Source: Pseudomonas guineae
GTDB taxonomy: Bacteria > Pseudomonadota > Gammaproteobacteria > Pseudomonadales > Pseudomonadaceae
Length of the DNA: 64,000 nt
Assembly (NCBI RefSeq): GCF_900113745.1
Contig: NZ_FOQL01000001.1
Span: 1,178,001-1,242,000, forward strand
Direction: 5' to 3'
In this document: positions 29,705 to 42,503 of the stretch, piece after piece
Layout of the letters: the number at the start of each line of letters is the position of its first letter
Position numbering within the stretch: position 1 is the stretch's first letter
The notes under the pieces: model-generated
What the model was told of the DNA's origin: nothing
The model's input: the letters and a program-made list of their open reading frames with translations, nothing else
The model's database searches: none
Made by a program: the position numbers and the translations under genes

Positions 29705-31705
29705 TCAGGCTTCCAGCAGCTCGGCAGCCGTTTCCAGAATGTTCTCGACGGTAAAGCCGAATTCCTCGAACAGCGCCGGGGCCGGCGCGGACTCACCGAA
29801 GGTCGTCATGCCGATGATGCGGCCTTCCAGACCGACGTACTTGTACCAGTAGTCCGCGTGTGAGGCTTCGATAGCGATACGCGCACCCACCTGCAGCGGC
29901 AGCACGGCTTGCTTGTAGCCGGCGTCCTGCTGATCAAACACGCTGGTGGACGGCATTGACACCACACGCACCTGACGGCCTTCTGCAGTCAGTTTGTCGT
30001 AAGCGGTCACGGCCAGGCCAATTTCCGAACCGGTGGAAATCAGAATCAGCTCCGGCTCACCGGCGCAGTCTTTCAGCACATAGCCACCGCGCGCCACGTC
30101 CGCCAATTGCTGAGCATCACGGCTCTGGTGCGGCAGGTTCTGCCGGCTGAAGATCAACGCGCTTGGACCGTCACTACGCTCGATCGCGTACTTCCAGGCA
30201 ACGGCCGATTCCACGGCGTCACAAGGGCGCCAGGTGTCGAGGTTCGGCGTGCCACGCAGGCTAGCCAACTGCTCGATTGGCTGGTGCGTCGGGCCGTCTT
30301 CGCCCAGGCCGATAGAGTCGTGGGTATAGACGAACAGCACGCGTTGTTTCATCAGCGAGGCCATGCGTACCGCGTTACGCGCATATTCCATGAAGATCAG
30401 GAAGGTTGCGCCATACGGCACGAAACCGCCATGCAGGGCCACGCCGTTCATGATTGCGCTCATGCCGAACTCGCGCACGCCGTAGAACATGTAGTTACCG
30501 GACGCGTCGTCAGCCGACACGCCCTTACAGCCTTTCCACAGGGTCAGGTTGGAGCCAGCGAGGTCAGCCGAACCGCCGAGGAATTCCGGCAGCAGCGGAC
30601 CAAATGCGTTGAGAGTGTTCTGGCTGGCCTTGCGGCTGGCGATGGTTTCGCCTTTGGCGGCGACTTCCTGAATATAGGCAGCGGTCTTCTCGGCGAAGTC
30701 TGCTGGCAGCTCACCGGCGACACGGCGTTTAAACTCGCTGGCCAGCTCGGGGAAGGCGGCGGCGTAGGCAGCAAAACGCTGGTCCCACTCAGCTTCGGCA
30801 GCGGCACCAGCTTGCTTAGCGTCCCACTCGGCGTAGATGTCGGCCGGAATTTCGAACGGGCCGTGGTTCCAGCCCAGGGTGGCGCGGGTCAGGGCGATTT
30901 CTTCGATACCCAATGGCGCACCGTGACAGTCTTCCTTGCCACCTTTGTTCGGCGAGCCAAAACCAATGGTGGTTTTGCAGCAGATCAGCGTCGGACGGTC
31001 GTCGGTTTTACGCGCGGTCTCGATGGCCATCTTGATTTCGTCGGCGTCGTGGCCGTCGACATTGCGAATCACCTGCCAGCCGTAAGCCTCGAAGCGCGCC
31101 GGGGTGTCGTCGGTGAACCAGCCTTCGACTTCGCCATCGATGGAGATGCCGTTGTCGTCGTAAAACGCCACCAGCTTGCCCAAGCCCAGAGTGCCGGCCA
31201 GGGAGCAGACTTCATGGCTGATGCCTTCCATCATGCAGCCGTCGCCCAGGAAGGCGTAGGTGAAGTGGTCAACGATCTGGTGGTCGTCACGGTTGAACTG
31301 CGCGCCCAGTACCTTCTCAGCAATGGCGAAACCGACCGCGTTGGCGATGCCCTGACCAAGCGGGCCCGTGGTGGTTTCCACGCCTGGGGTGTAGCCGTAT
31401 TCCGGGTGACCCGGGGTGCGGCTGTGCAGCTGGCGGAAGTTTTTCAGGTCTTCGATGCCGAGGTCATAGCCAGTCAGGTGCAGCAGCGAGTAGATCAACA
31501 TCGAGCCGTGGCCGTTGGACAGCACGAAGCGGTCACGGTCGGCGAATTTCGGGTTGCTCGGGTTGTGCTTGAGGAAGTCGCGCCACAGTACTTCGGCGAT
31601 ATCCGCCATGCCCATCGGGGCACCGGGGTGGCCGCTGTTGGCTTTCTGCACGGCATCCATGCTCAGGGCACGAATGGCATTGGCTCGCTCACGACGGCTG
31701 GGCAT
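29705..31705 (-). CDS. tktA: Transketolase
   Basis: Thiamine diphosphate enzyme of the pentose phosphate pathway. It is 666 aa from ATG 31705 (GGAG 8-11 bases upstream); the frame extends 27 codons further without support. ThDP/Mg motif [18 protein letters not shown] followed by [25 protein letters not shown] near the N-terminus; [24 protein letters not shown] in the pyrimidine domain; the C-terminal domain ends [18 protein letters not shown]. It is first of the minus-strand carbon cluster and diverges from sahR-metK across 196 bases. Confidence 0.97.
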   Translation of the reverse strand: MPSRRERANAIRALSMDAVQKANSGHPGAPMGMADIAEVLWRDFLKHNPSNPKFADRDRFVLSNGHGSMLIYSLLHLTGYDLGIEDLKNFRQLHSRTPGHPEYGYTPGVETTTGPLGQGIANAVGFAIAEKVLGAQFNRDDHQIVDHFTYAFLGDGCMMEGISHEVCSLAGTLGLGKLVAFYDDNGISIDGEVEGWFTDDTPARFEAYGWQVIRNVDGHDADEIKMAIETARKTDDRPTLICCKTTIGFGSPNKGGKEDCHGAPLGIEEIALTRATLGWNHGPFEIPADIYAEWDAKQAGAAAEAEWDQRFAAYAAAFPELASEFKRRVAGELPADFAEKTAAYIQEVAAKGETIASRKASQNTLNAFGPLLPEFLGGSADLAGSNLTLWKGCKGVSADDASGNYMFYGVREFGMSAIMNGVALHGGFVPYGATFLIFMEYARNAVRMASLMKQRVLFVYTHDSIGLGEDGPTHQPIEQLASLRGTPNLDTWRPCDAVESAVAWKYAIERSDGPSALIFSRQNLPHQSRDAQQLADVARGGYVLKDCAGEPELILISTGSEIGLAVTAYDKLTAEGRQVRVVSMPSTSVFDQQDAGYKQAVLPLQVGARIAIEASHADYWYKYVGLEGRIIGMTTFGESAPAPALFEEFGFTVENILETAAELLEA

Positions 31706-31826
31706 CACTGAATCTCCTACGGGTTGCTTTGGCAACTGGGCTCGAAAAAGGCGGCCATTTTCGCCCAGCGGGGCCTGCCGGGGCAATGACAGATAGTCGC
31801 ACAGCCAATGTTTTCTGGCCTGAGCA

Positions 31827-31868
31827 GCAGCAAGACCAATATCAAAACTTTTTGATATTGGTCTTGCT
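31827..31868. promoter_or_regulatory. Long perfect palindrome upstream of sahR: candidate SahR operator
   Basis: Perfect 20-base arms (CAGCAAGACCAATATCAAAA and its complement) with a two-base centre, 33 bases before the sahR ATG in the tktA/sahR gap. The core ATATCAAAA...TTTTGATAT looks like a dimeric winged-helix regulator site. Autoregulation by SahR is inferred from position and from the known SahR regulon; I did not derive it from a motif alignment. Confidence 0.65.
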
Positions 31869-31901
31869 GGATAAAAAATGACCGATTAGACTGGCCCACC
31901 T

Positions 31902-32933
31902 ATGAATATGCGCGCCCCTTTTTTGGCCTTTGAGCCAGTCGATGCCCTCGCTGCCCTGTGCAAGGCCAGTGGCGATTCGCTGCGCCTGAACATCCTGCGC
32001 GCACTGGCCAACGACTCGTTCGGGGTTCTGGAACTGGCGCAGATTTTTGCCACCGGCCAATCAGGCATCAGTCACCATTTAAAGGTTCTGGCCCAGGCCG
32101 GGCTGGTGGCCACCCGTCGTGAAGGTAATGCTATTTTCTATCGCCGCGCGCTGGCTCAGGGCGAGCAACTAGGCAGTCGCCTGCACAGCGCCCTGCTGGA
32201 TGAAGTCGACCAGTTACAGCTGCCGGTCGAGATACAACAGCGCATTGCCGCTGTACACCGCCAACGCGCCGCCGCCAGCCAAGCATTTTTCACCCGCAGC
32301 GCGGCGAGCTTCCAGGCGCAGCAGGACTTGATTGCCGGTCTGCCGCAATACCGTGACAGCGTACTGGCCCTGCTCGATTCCCTGGACTTTGCCGCCGATG
32401 CCTGTGCGGTGGAAGTCGGCCCCGGCGACGGCGGCTTTCTGCCGGAACTGGCGCGGCGTTTTCAACGGGTGCTGGCGCTGGACAACAGCGCCGCCATGCT
32501 CGAACTGGCGCGTCTGCGCTGCGCCGAAGAATGCTTGGATAACGTTGCACTGCAGCTGGCCGACGCCCTGCATGACGACTACCCGGCGGCCGATTGCCTG
32601 GTGCTGAACATGGTCTTGCACCACTTCGCCGCCCCCGCCGAGGCGCTCAAGCAGCTTGCACAGCACTTGAAGCCTGGCGGCAGCCTGTTGATTACCGAGC
32701 TATGCAGCCACAACCAGAGCTGGGCCCGCGAGGCCTGCGGCGATCTGTGGTTGGGCTTCGAACAAGACGACCTGGCGCGCTGGGCCAGCGCCGCCGAGCT
32801 AAACACCTGCGAAAGCCTTTATGTGGGCTTGCGCAACGGCTTCCAAATTCAGGTGCGGCACTTCGCCAAACCTTCCACACCTCAAGGCCCTCGGGCTGCA
32901 ACTATCGATCACTCACAGGAACCCGAACGATGA
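31902..32933 (+). CDS. sahR: SahR-type regulator: ArsR-family HTH fused to a SAM-methyltransferase-like domain
   Basis: 343 aa. N-terminal winged helix (about 10-90): [28 protein letters not shown] then [31 protein letters not shown]. No ArsR metal-binding Cys pair is evident. The C-terminal half (about 145-320) is a class I methyltransferase fold with motif [25 protein letters not shown] and VLNMVLHHF. In described SahR proteins this domain senses S-adenosylhomocysteine, and the protein represses SAM-cycle genes. The stop overlaps the metK ATG (ATGA), giving a coupled sahR-metK operon, and a long palindrome precedes the gene. The alternative is a plain ArsR-methyltransferase enzyme fusion. 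Confidence 0.85.
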   Translation: MNMRAPFLAFEPVDALAALCKASGDSLRLNILRALANDSFGVLELAQIFATGQSGISHHLKVLAQAGLVATRREGNAIFYRRALAQGEQLGSRLHSALLDEVDQLQLPVEIQQRIAAVHRQRAAASQAFFTRSAASFQAQQDLIAGLPQYRDSVLALLDSLDFAADACAVEVGPGDGGFLPELARRFQRVLALDNSAAMLELARLRCAEECLDNVALQLADALHDDYPAADCLVLNMVLHHFAAPAEALKQLAQHLKPGGSLLITELCSHNQSWAREACGDLWLGFEQDDLARWASAAELNTCESLYVGLRNGFQIQVRHFAKPSTPQGPRAATIDHSQEPER

Positions 32934-34120
32934 GCGAATACTCCCTCTTTACCTCCGAGTCCGTCTCCGAAGGCCATCCCGACAAGATCGCCGACCAGAT
33001 TTCCGATGCCGTGCTCGACGCCATCATCACCCAGGACAAACACGCCCGCGTCGCCTGTGAAACCATGGTTAAAACCGGTGTGGCCATCGTCTCTGGCGAA
33101 GTCACCACCAGCGCCTGGGTCGACCTGGAAGAAATCACCCGCAAGGTGATCTGCGACATCGGCTACACCAGCTCCGACGTCGGCTTCGACGGTAATACCT
33201 GCGGCATCATCAACATCATTGGCAAGCAGTCCCCGGACATCAACCAGGGTGTCGACCGCGCCAAGCCGGAAGACCAGGGTGCCGGCGACCAGGGCCTGAT
33301 GTTTGGCTATGCCAGCAACGAAACCGACGTGTTGATGCCCGCGCCGATTGTCTTCAGTCACCGCTTGGTTGAGCGTCAGGCCGAAGCACGCAAGTCCGGC
33401 TTGCTGCCGTGGCTGCGCCCGGATGCCAAGTCCCAGGTCACCTGCCGTTATGACGGTGGCAAAGTGGTCGGCATCGACGCCGTAGTGCTGTCGACCCAGC
33501 ACAACCCGGATGTCTCGCTGGACGACCTGCGCGAAGCGGTGATGGAGCTGATCATCAAGCACACCCTGCCGGCTGAACTGCTGCACAAGGACACCCAGTT
33601 CCACATCAACCCAACCGGCAACTTCGTTATCGGTGGCCCGGTAGGCGACTGCGGCCTGACCGGCCGTAAGATCATCGTCGACTCCTACGGCGGCATGGCC
33701 CGTCACGGCGGCGGCGCGTTTTCCGGCAAGGACCCGTCCAAGGTTGACCGTTCGGCCGCCTACGCCGGCCGTTACGTAGCCAAGAACATCGTCGCCGCCG
33801 GCCTGGCCGAGCGTTGCGAAATCCAGGTGTCCTACGCCATCGGCGTGGCCCAGCCGACCTCGATCTCACTCAACACCTTTGGCACCAACAAGGTGGCAGA
33901 AGACGTGATCATCAAGCTGGTGCGTGAACTCTTCGACCTGCGCCCTTACGCAATCACCAAGATGCTCGACCTGCTGCACCCGATGTACCAAGAGACTGCC
34001 GCCTATGGCCACTTCGGCCGCACGCCGCAGCAGAAAACGGTCGGCGACGACACCTTCACCACCTTCACTTGGGAAAAAACCGACAAGGCCGCCGAACTGC
34101 GCGCCGCTGCCGGCCTGTAA
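32930..34120 (+). CDS. metK: S-adenosylmethionine synthetase (methionine adenosyltransferase)
   Basis: Makes SAM from methionine and ATP. It is 396 aa from ATG 32930, within the sahR stop. Family signatures: [33 protein letters not shown], the P-loop-like [19 protein letters not shown], and the C-terminal TAAYGHFGR. The longer open frame that starts at 32594 reads over sahR and has no support. Cotranscription with sahR implies feedback of the SAM cycle on SAM synthesis. A terminator follows 20 bases after the stop. Confidence 0.98.
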   Translation: MSEYSLFTSESVSEGHPDKIADQISDAVLDAIITQDKHARVACETMVKTGVAIVSGEVTTSAWVDLEEITRKVICDIGYTSSDVGFDGNTCGIINIIGKQSPDINQGVDRAKPEDQGAGDQGLMFGYASNETDVLMPAPIVFSHRLVERQAEARKSGLLPWLRPDAKSQVTCRYDGGKVVGIDAVVLSTQHNPDVSLDDLREAVMELIIKHTLPAELLHKDTQFHINPTGNFVIGGPVGDCGLTGRKIIVDSYGGMARHGGGAFSGKDPSKVDRSAAYAGRYVAKNIVAAGLAERCEIQVSYAIGVAQPTSISLNTFGTNKVAEDVIIKLVRELFDLRPYAITKMLDLLHPMYQETAAYGHFGRTPQQKTVGDDTFTTFTWEKTDKAAELRAAAGL

Positions 34121-34139
34121 GCCTCACGGCAACAACAGG

Positions 34140-34167
34140 AGCCCTGCCTAGTGCGGGGCTTTTTTTA
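34140..34167 (+). terminator. Intrinsic terminator of sahR-metK
   Basis: AGCCCTGC, CTAGT loop, GCGGGGCT (one T-G wobble), then seven T. Confidence 0.9.
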
Positions 34168-34205
34168 TTGCGCGGCATTCAGCATGCACAGGCAAGAGCA
34201 GCTAG

Positions 34206-35903
<1,698 letters not shown>

Positions 35904-35958
35904 ACATCGATAAACTTTACCCCACCACAGCGGTCGACTGCATGCGCCCATATAGAGA

Positions 35959-36354
35959 ATGACCATGCACAAACCCCTGCTAGTAAGCGCCCTGCTACTG
36001 ACCAGCGCACTGGCCTACGCGGCCGGAAGCGCAACGCAGCCACTCAGCGGCTGCGCCGGCAAACGCCACGCCATCAGCGAACAACTCGAAATCGCCAAAA
36101 GCTACGGCAATAGCAATCAACAAGCGGGCCTGGAGAAGGAACTGAAGGCAGTTGAAGAGCACTGCAACGATGCCGACCTGCGCGCAGAGCGCGAAGCCAA
36201 GGTGGTCAAAGCCGTCGAAGAAGTTGACGAGCGCGAGATGGATTTACGCGAAGCGCTTGCCGAAGGCAATCAGAACGACATCAGCAAACGCCAGCACAAA
36301 TTGCAGGAGTCACGCACTGAACTGCAGCGAGCCCGCGATGAGCTCGGCCAATAG
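35959..36354 (+). CDS. DUF1090 (YqjC-like) periplasmic protein
   Basis: 131 aa (a second ATG two codons in is an equally good start). The signal peptide ends AYAAGSATQ. The mature protein is a highly charged helical coiled coil (about 40-130) with two cysteines (C32 and C58) and the DUF1090 hallmarks GCAGKRHAISEQLEIAKSYGN and EVDEREMDLREAL. The function is unknown. It is monocistronic by spacing, 55 bases after ligB. Confidence 0.85.
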   Translation: MTMHKPLLVSALLLTSALAYAAGSATQPLSGCAGKRHAISEQLEIAKSYGNSNQQAGLEKELKAVEEHCNDADLRAEREAKVVKAVEEVDEREMDLREALAEGNQNDISKRQHKLQESRTELQRARDELGQ

Positions 36355-36419
36355 CTAAAATCGCTGACTATCCGGCTTTAGCCCAACAGAACTGACGCGC
36401 AGCGCCCGTGGGCTGCGGT

Positions 36420-36872
36420 TTAAAACGCGCGGAACTCTTCATGGCACGCCTTGCAGCTGTCTTCGACCCGCTGCATCGGTGCCGCCAGCGACTCGGGCGT
36501 AAGTGGCTGGGCATGAGTCGCGGTAACTAGCGCCGCGGTGCTAGCTTCCATCGCCCGCGCCAACTCCTGAAAACGTGCCTGACGCTGCCACACGTCATCT
36601 TTGGCGCGGGTCTCGCCACTCTCGTCTTCACGCACCTGTGGGAAATGCTGCCAAGGCTTGCGCGTCAACTGGTCGAGCTCAGCCGCCCCGGCAACAAAGG
36701 CTGGTTCTTTGAAGGCAATCCGCCCTCGTAACATGCCACCAAGATTTTCGCTGACCTTGAGCATCTGCTTAAAAATGGTCTGGCGTTGGCCTTGTGGCGA
36801 GTTGGGATCAACACCGCCGCAACCACTCACAGCAAGCGCCAATACAATCAGGGACAGGGTTTTAAGCTTCAT
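36420..36872 (-). CDS. Cytochrome c'-like (class II) c-type cytochrome lipoprotein
   Basis: 150 aa from ATG 36872. The lipobox Cys is at 18 (AVSGCGG), so it should be membrane-anchored. A single haem motif CKACH lies close to the C-terminus, as in class II cytochromes c (four-helix c'/c556 fold). The rest is helical, with a LRGRIAFKEPAFVAGAAELDQL segment. The longer open frame upstream has no support. The MAPEG gene lies 91 bases upstream on the same strand. A direct electron partner cannot be named. Confidence 0.82.
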   Translation of the reverse strand: MKLKTLSLIVLALAVSGCGGVDPNSPQGQRQTIFKQMLKVSENLGGMLRGRIAFKEPAFVAGAAELDQLTRKPWQHFPQVREDESGETRAKDDVWQRQARFQELARAMEASTAALVTATHAQPLTPESLAAPMQRVEDSCKACHEEFRAF

Positions 36873-36963
36873 AACACCTTCATTGCCAACAACCGGGTGG
36901 ATAACGGGTGACAGTATCGCCACCCACCGCCCAGTGGCCAAGCGTGGTGTTTTGCCGCAGACC

Positions 36964-37350
36964 TCAGGCCGAGACCACAAACAGGCTGATGATCAGCCCC
37001 ATATTGACGAACCACATCAGCGAGCGCACGGGGGCCAAGTCCGCCAGGTAGCAGACGAGATAGAGGAGGCGACTGACGATAAACGCCATCGCCAACTGAT
37101 CGAGCAGCGCTTGTTCGGCGCCGCCCGCTAGATGGGCAATGATCACCGCAGCAGAAAAGGCCGGCGTCACCTCAAAGCTGTTGAGCTGGGCATTGTTGGC
37201 GCGCCGACCGATGCCACTGAGGTTATCCAGCAGCGCACGCGGGTCATGGTTGTGCTTGGGGCTGAACCCGCCGCTAACGGCCTTGGCCGTTACGGTCGAC
37301 AGGTAGGGCAGGAACAGCGCAATCAACACACACCAGTAAGCAACAGTCAT
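36964..37350 (-). CDS. MAPEG-family membrane protein
   Basis: 128 aa from ATG 37350 (MTVAYWCVLIALFLPYLSTV); the open frame extends 65 codons upstream without support. Four transmembrane helices, and the family pattern RRANNAQLNSFEVTPAFSAAVIIAHLAGG with the Arg/Asn/Glu residues of the glutathione-binding region. MAPEG proteins include glutathione transferases and eicosanoid enzymes; bacterial members are poorly characterised. Confidence 0.85.
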   Translation of the reverse strand: MTVAYWCVLIALFLPYLSTVTAKAVSGGFSPKHNHDPRALLDNLSGIGRRANNAQLNSFEVTPAFSAAVIIAHLAGGAEQALLDQLAMAFIVSRLLYLVCYLADLAPVRSLMWFVNMGLIISLFVVSA

Positions 37351-37447
37351 GGCAACTCCGAGGTCAGGACAAAGAGGCTGAAGCTTGGCCTGCAACCCTA
37401 GCCCGCGTCCATGACCGAATCCCGCAATACGGCGACAATTCAGCCAA

Positions 37448-38731
37448 TCATGCCGCCAGTTTTCCCTTGGCCAACGCCACAGAGGCCGCGAGCATCGCGC
37501 GTAACAGGACCGAGCAACCAGCGGCGAGGTCGGCGGGCGCTGCATTCTCGATCTCGTTATGGCTGATACCGCCTTCGCACGGCACGAATATCATTCCGGC
37601 CGGGCCTAGTTCGGCGAGAAAGATCGCGTCATGCCCGGCACCGCTGACAATGTCCATATGCGACAGGCCCAACCCCTGTGCAGCACTGCGTACCGCCTCA
37701 ACACAGCCCTGTTCGAAATACAGCGGCGGGAAATCTGCCGTCGGCGTTAGCTCGAAGCTCAGCCCATGCTTGGCGCAGGTGTCTTCGATCACCCCATGCA
37801 CCTCAGCGATCATCGAATCCAACCGCGCTGGTTCGAGATGACGGAAGTCCAACGTCATGCGCACCTCCCCGGGAATCACGTTGCGCGAGCCTGGATAGGC
37901 CTGCAGGCAACCCACCGTGCCACAGGCATGCGGCTGGTGCTCCAAGGCTACCCGGTTGACCGCCGCCACCACCGCCGCCGCACCGACCAGCGCATCTTTG
38001 CGCAGGTGCATCGGCGTCGGGCCGGCATGCGCTTCAACGCCCTTGAGAGTGAGGTCGAACCACTTCTGCCCGAGCGCACCAAGTACTACGCCGATGGTTT
38101 TTTCCTGATCCTCAAGAATCGGCCCCTGCTCGATGTGCGCCTCGAAATAAGCACCCACCGCATGCCCGTTCACAGCGCGTGTGCCGGCATAACCAATGGC
38201 GTTCAGCGCTTCGCCGACGGTGACGCCCTCGGCGTCAGACTTGGCCAGGGTTTCGGCCAGGGTGAATTTCTCGGCAAATACCCCGGAGCCCATCATGCAG
38301 GGGGCGAAACGCGAACCTTCTTCGTTGGTCCACACCACCACCTCCAGCGGAGCTTCAGTCTGCACGCCTAAGTCATTCAGGGTGCGCAGCACCTCGACGC
38401 CGGCCAGCACGCCGAAGCAGCCGTCAAACTTGCCACCGGTGGGCTGGGTGTCGATGTGACTGCCGGTCATTACTGGTGGCAATGCGTCATTGCGCCCAGG
38501 GCGGCGGGCAAAGATATTGCCTACGCCATCCACGCTTACCGTGCAGCCTGCTTCCTCGCACCAGCGCACGAACAGGTCGCGGGCCTGACGGTCGAGATCA
38601 GTCAGCGCCAGTCGGCAGACCCCGCCTTTAACCGTGGCACCGAGCTGCGCCAGCTCCATCAACGATTGCCACAGACGCTCGCTATTGATGTGCGGCTGAG
38701 TGGATTGCAGAACCTCACTGGCAGTGTTCAT
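37448..38731 (-). CDS. Zn-dependent N-carbamoyl-amino acid hydrolase (beta-ureidopropionase type)
   Basis: 427 aa M20/HyuC-type amidohydrolase. In this cluster it most likely hydrolyses N-carbamoyl-beta-alanine to beta-alanine, CO2 and ammonia, the last step of reductive pyrimidine breakdown. Metal ligands are visible in GSHIDTQ, KFDGCFGV, TNEEGSRF, EAHIEQG and the C-terminal GGISHNE. The lid/dimerisation domain lies in the middle (VEAHAGPTPMHLRKDAL). Residue-level substrate choice (L-carbamoylase versus beta-ureidopropionase) is not decidable by eye; context favours the latter. It is downstream of the NCS1 permease gene on minus. Confidence 0.9.
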   Translation of the reverse strand: MNTASEVLQSTQPHINSERLWQSLMELAQLGATVKGGVCRLALTDLDRQARDLFVRWCEEAGCTVSVDGVGNIFARRPGRNDALPPVMTGSHIDTQPTGGKFDGCFGVLAGVEVLRTLNDLGVQTEAPLEVVVWTNEEGSRFAPCMMGSGVFAEKFTLAETLAKSDAEGVTVGEALNAIGYAGTRAVNGHAVGAYFEAHIEQGPILEDQEKTIGVVLGALGQKWFDLTLKGVEAHAGPTPMHLRKDALVGAAAVVAAVNRVALEHQPHACGTVGCLQAYPGSRNVIPGEVRMTLDFRHLEPARLDSMIAEVHGVIEDTCAKHGLSFELTPTADFPPLYFEQGCVEAVRSAAQGLGLSHMDIVSGAGHDAIFLAELGPAGMIFVPCEGGISHNEIENAAPADLAAGCSVLLRAMLAASVALAKGKLAA

Positions 38732-38794
38732 CGCGTTCTCCTTGGTCGGTCATGTTTACTCGGCCGTTGCATAAGGCCGAGCGAGCTGAATCGC

Positions 38795-38820
38795 GGCGCG
38801 GGCAAACACTTGCCCGCGCC
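38795..38820. other. Strong hairpin between the NCS1 permease and hydrolase genes
   Basis: GGCGCGGGC and GCCCGCGCC arms (10 pairs with the inner A-T), six-base loop, nine bases downstream of the permease stop on minus. No T tract follows, so it may limit read-through or protect the upstream mRNA end rather than terminate fully. Confidence 0.5.
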
Positions 38821-38828
38821 ATGGCGGT

Positions 38829-40316
38829 TTACGCGGCGCTATCGACTACGGCAGGTTGTGTGCTGCGCAGGCTGCACAGGGCGAAATAAATCAACCCGCC
38901 GAAGAACGAGCCGGTAAACCAGCCATAGTCGTAGAACCAACTGAAGGCGCTGCTGCCGAGTGACATCAGGGTCAATGCCACTGGCACCGCAAAGGCGACA
39001 AAACCAATCCAGTTCCACGCGGGATACACGTCATCACGGTAAAGGCCGGCCAGGTCAAGGCGCTGTTTTTTGATCAGGAAGTAGTCCACCACCATGATCC
39101 CGGCAATCGGCCCGAGCAGGCTGGAGTAACCCAGCAGCCAGTTGGAATAGACACTCTCCAGACTCAGGTCAGAGACCAGCAGGCCGAGCTTTTTCAACAA
39201 CTCATGGCCCATCAGCGCAAGGCCTATTACGCCGGTCAGCATGACCGCCTTGGTGCGGTTGATCAGTTTGGGCGCGATGTTCTGGAAATCATTGGTGGGT
39301 GAAACGATGTTCGCCGCAGTATTAGTCGACAGCGTGGCGACGATGATCAGCGCCATGGCCAGGGCAACCCAGCCAGGGCTCTGGATATGGCCGATCAGGG
39401 TGACGGGGTCAGACACTGTTTCGCCGACCAGCGAAGCCGACGCAGCAGTCAAGACCACGCCCAAAGCAGCGAAGAGAAACATGGTCAGCGGTAAACCAAT
39501 AATCTGACCAATGATCTGGTCCTTCTGACTCTTGGCGTAACGGCTGAAGTCAGGAATGTTCAACGACAAAGTGGCCCAGAAGCCGACCATGGCGGTCAGC
39601 CCGGCCAGAAAGTAACTGGTGACGCTGGCGCCTTCAGGCCGATTCGCCGGCTGCGCCAACAGTTCGCTCATCGACACATTGGGTAACGCCCACACCAGCA
39701 GGCCGGCACCGACCAGCACCAGCAGCGGCGCCGACAAGGTTTCCAGCCACTTGATCGACTCTGCACCGCGCAGCACCACCCACAGGTTGAGGGTCCAGAA
39801 GATCATGAAACCGATCACCTCGCCGGTGCCGCCCAGGCTTTTCCAGCCCTCGAAGATCGAACCGAACAACAGGTGAATGGCCAAGCCGCCAAACATGGTC
39901 TGGATACCGAACCAGCCACACGCCACCACCGCGCGAATCAAACAGGGCACGTTGGAGCCAATCACCCCGAACGAGGAGCGCAGCAGTACCGGAAAGGGGA
40001 TGCCGTACTTGGTACCGGGAAAGGCGTTCAACGTCAGCGGGATCAGCACGATGATGTTGGCCAACAGAATCGCCAGCAACGCCTCGCCCACCGACAAGCC
40101 GAAGTAGGCCGTCAATACGCCGCCCAGGGTGTAAGTCGGCACGCAGATCGACATGCCGACCCAGAGCGCAGTGATATGCCACTTGTTCCAGGTGCGCTCG
40201 TGCACCTGAGTGGGCGCAATGTCGGGGTTATAGCGTGGGCTGTCGAGTACGTCGGGGCCTGCGGCCAGTTCGTACAAGCCATCGCGTTCGGTCACTTGCG
40301 ATCTGCTCTGTTGCAT
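38829..40316 (-). CDS. NCS1-family nucleobase/hydantoin permease
   Basis: 495 aa inner-membrane transporter with about 12 helices, GGAGAGGCCC before the ATG. NCS1 features: N-terminal NKWHITALWVGMSICVPTYTLGGVL, PFPVLLRSSFGVIGSN, WATLSLNIPDFSRYAKSQ in the middle (substrate-site region) and SPTNDFQNIAPKLINR. It is likely to import uracil/thymine or related pyrimidines for the neighbouring catabolic enzymes. It heads the minus arm, divergent from the dihydropyrimidinase gene. Confidence 0.92.
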   Translation of the reverse strand: MQQSRSQVTERDGLYELAAGPDVLDSPRYNPDIAPTQVHERTWNKWHITALWVGMSICVPTYTLGGVLTAYFGLSVGEALLAILLANIIVLIPLTLNAFPGTKYGIPFPVLLRSSFGVIGSNVPCLIRAVVACGWFGIQTMFGGLAIHLLFGSIFEGWKSLGGTGEVIGFMIFWTLNLWVVLRGAESIKWLETLSAPLLVLVGAGLLVWALPNVSMSELLAQPANRPEGASVTSYFLAGLTAMVGFWATLSLNIPDFSRYAKSQKDQIIGQIIGLPLTMFLFAALGVVLTAASASLVGETVSDPVTLIGHIQSPGWVALAMALIIVATLSTNTAANIVSPTNDFQNIAPKLINRTKAVMLTGVIGLALMGHELLKKLGLLVSDLSLESVYSNWLLGYSSLLGPIAGIMVVDYFLIKKQRLDLAGLYRDDVYPAWNWIGFVAFAVPVALTLMSLGSSAFSWFYDYGWFTGSFFGGLIYFALCSLRSTQPAVVDSAA

Positions 40317-42390
<2,074 letters not shown>

Positions 42391-42503
42391 GCCCGCGCAC
42401 TGGCACCACACATGACTTAGCCGCACCGACCCACAGAGGCCGGACGGCCGCTTATCAGCTGTTAACTGCCCAATAAAAGCCACAAAACCGTGAGGCAATA
42501 ACC

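Noticed and set aside
30107..31711. 534-codon open frame on plus across tktA
   Set aside because: Mirror of transketolase codons; composition His/Val/Gln-rich as in other shadows, and no ribosome site.
32594..32929. Upstream extension of the metK frame
   Set aside because: These 112 codons read over sahR in another frame; metK family members begin at [19 protein letters not shown].
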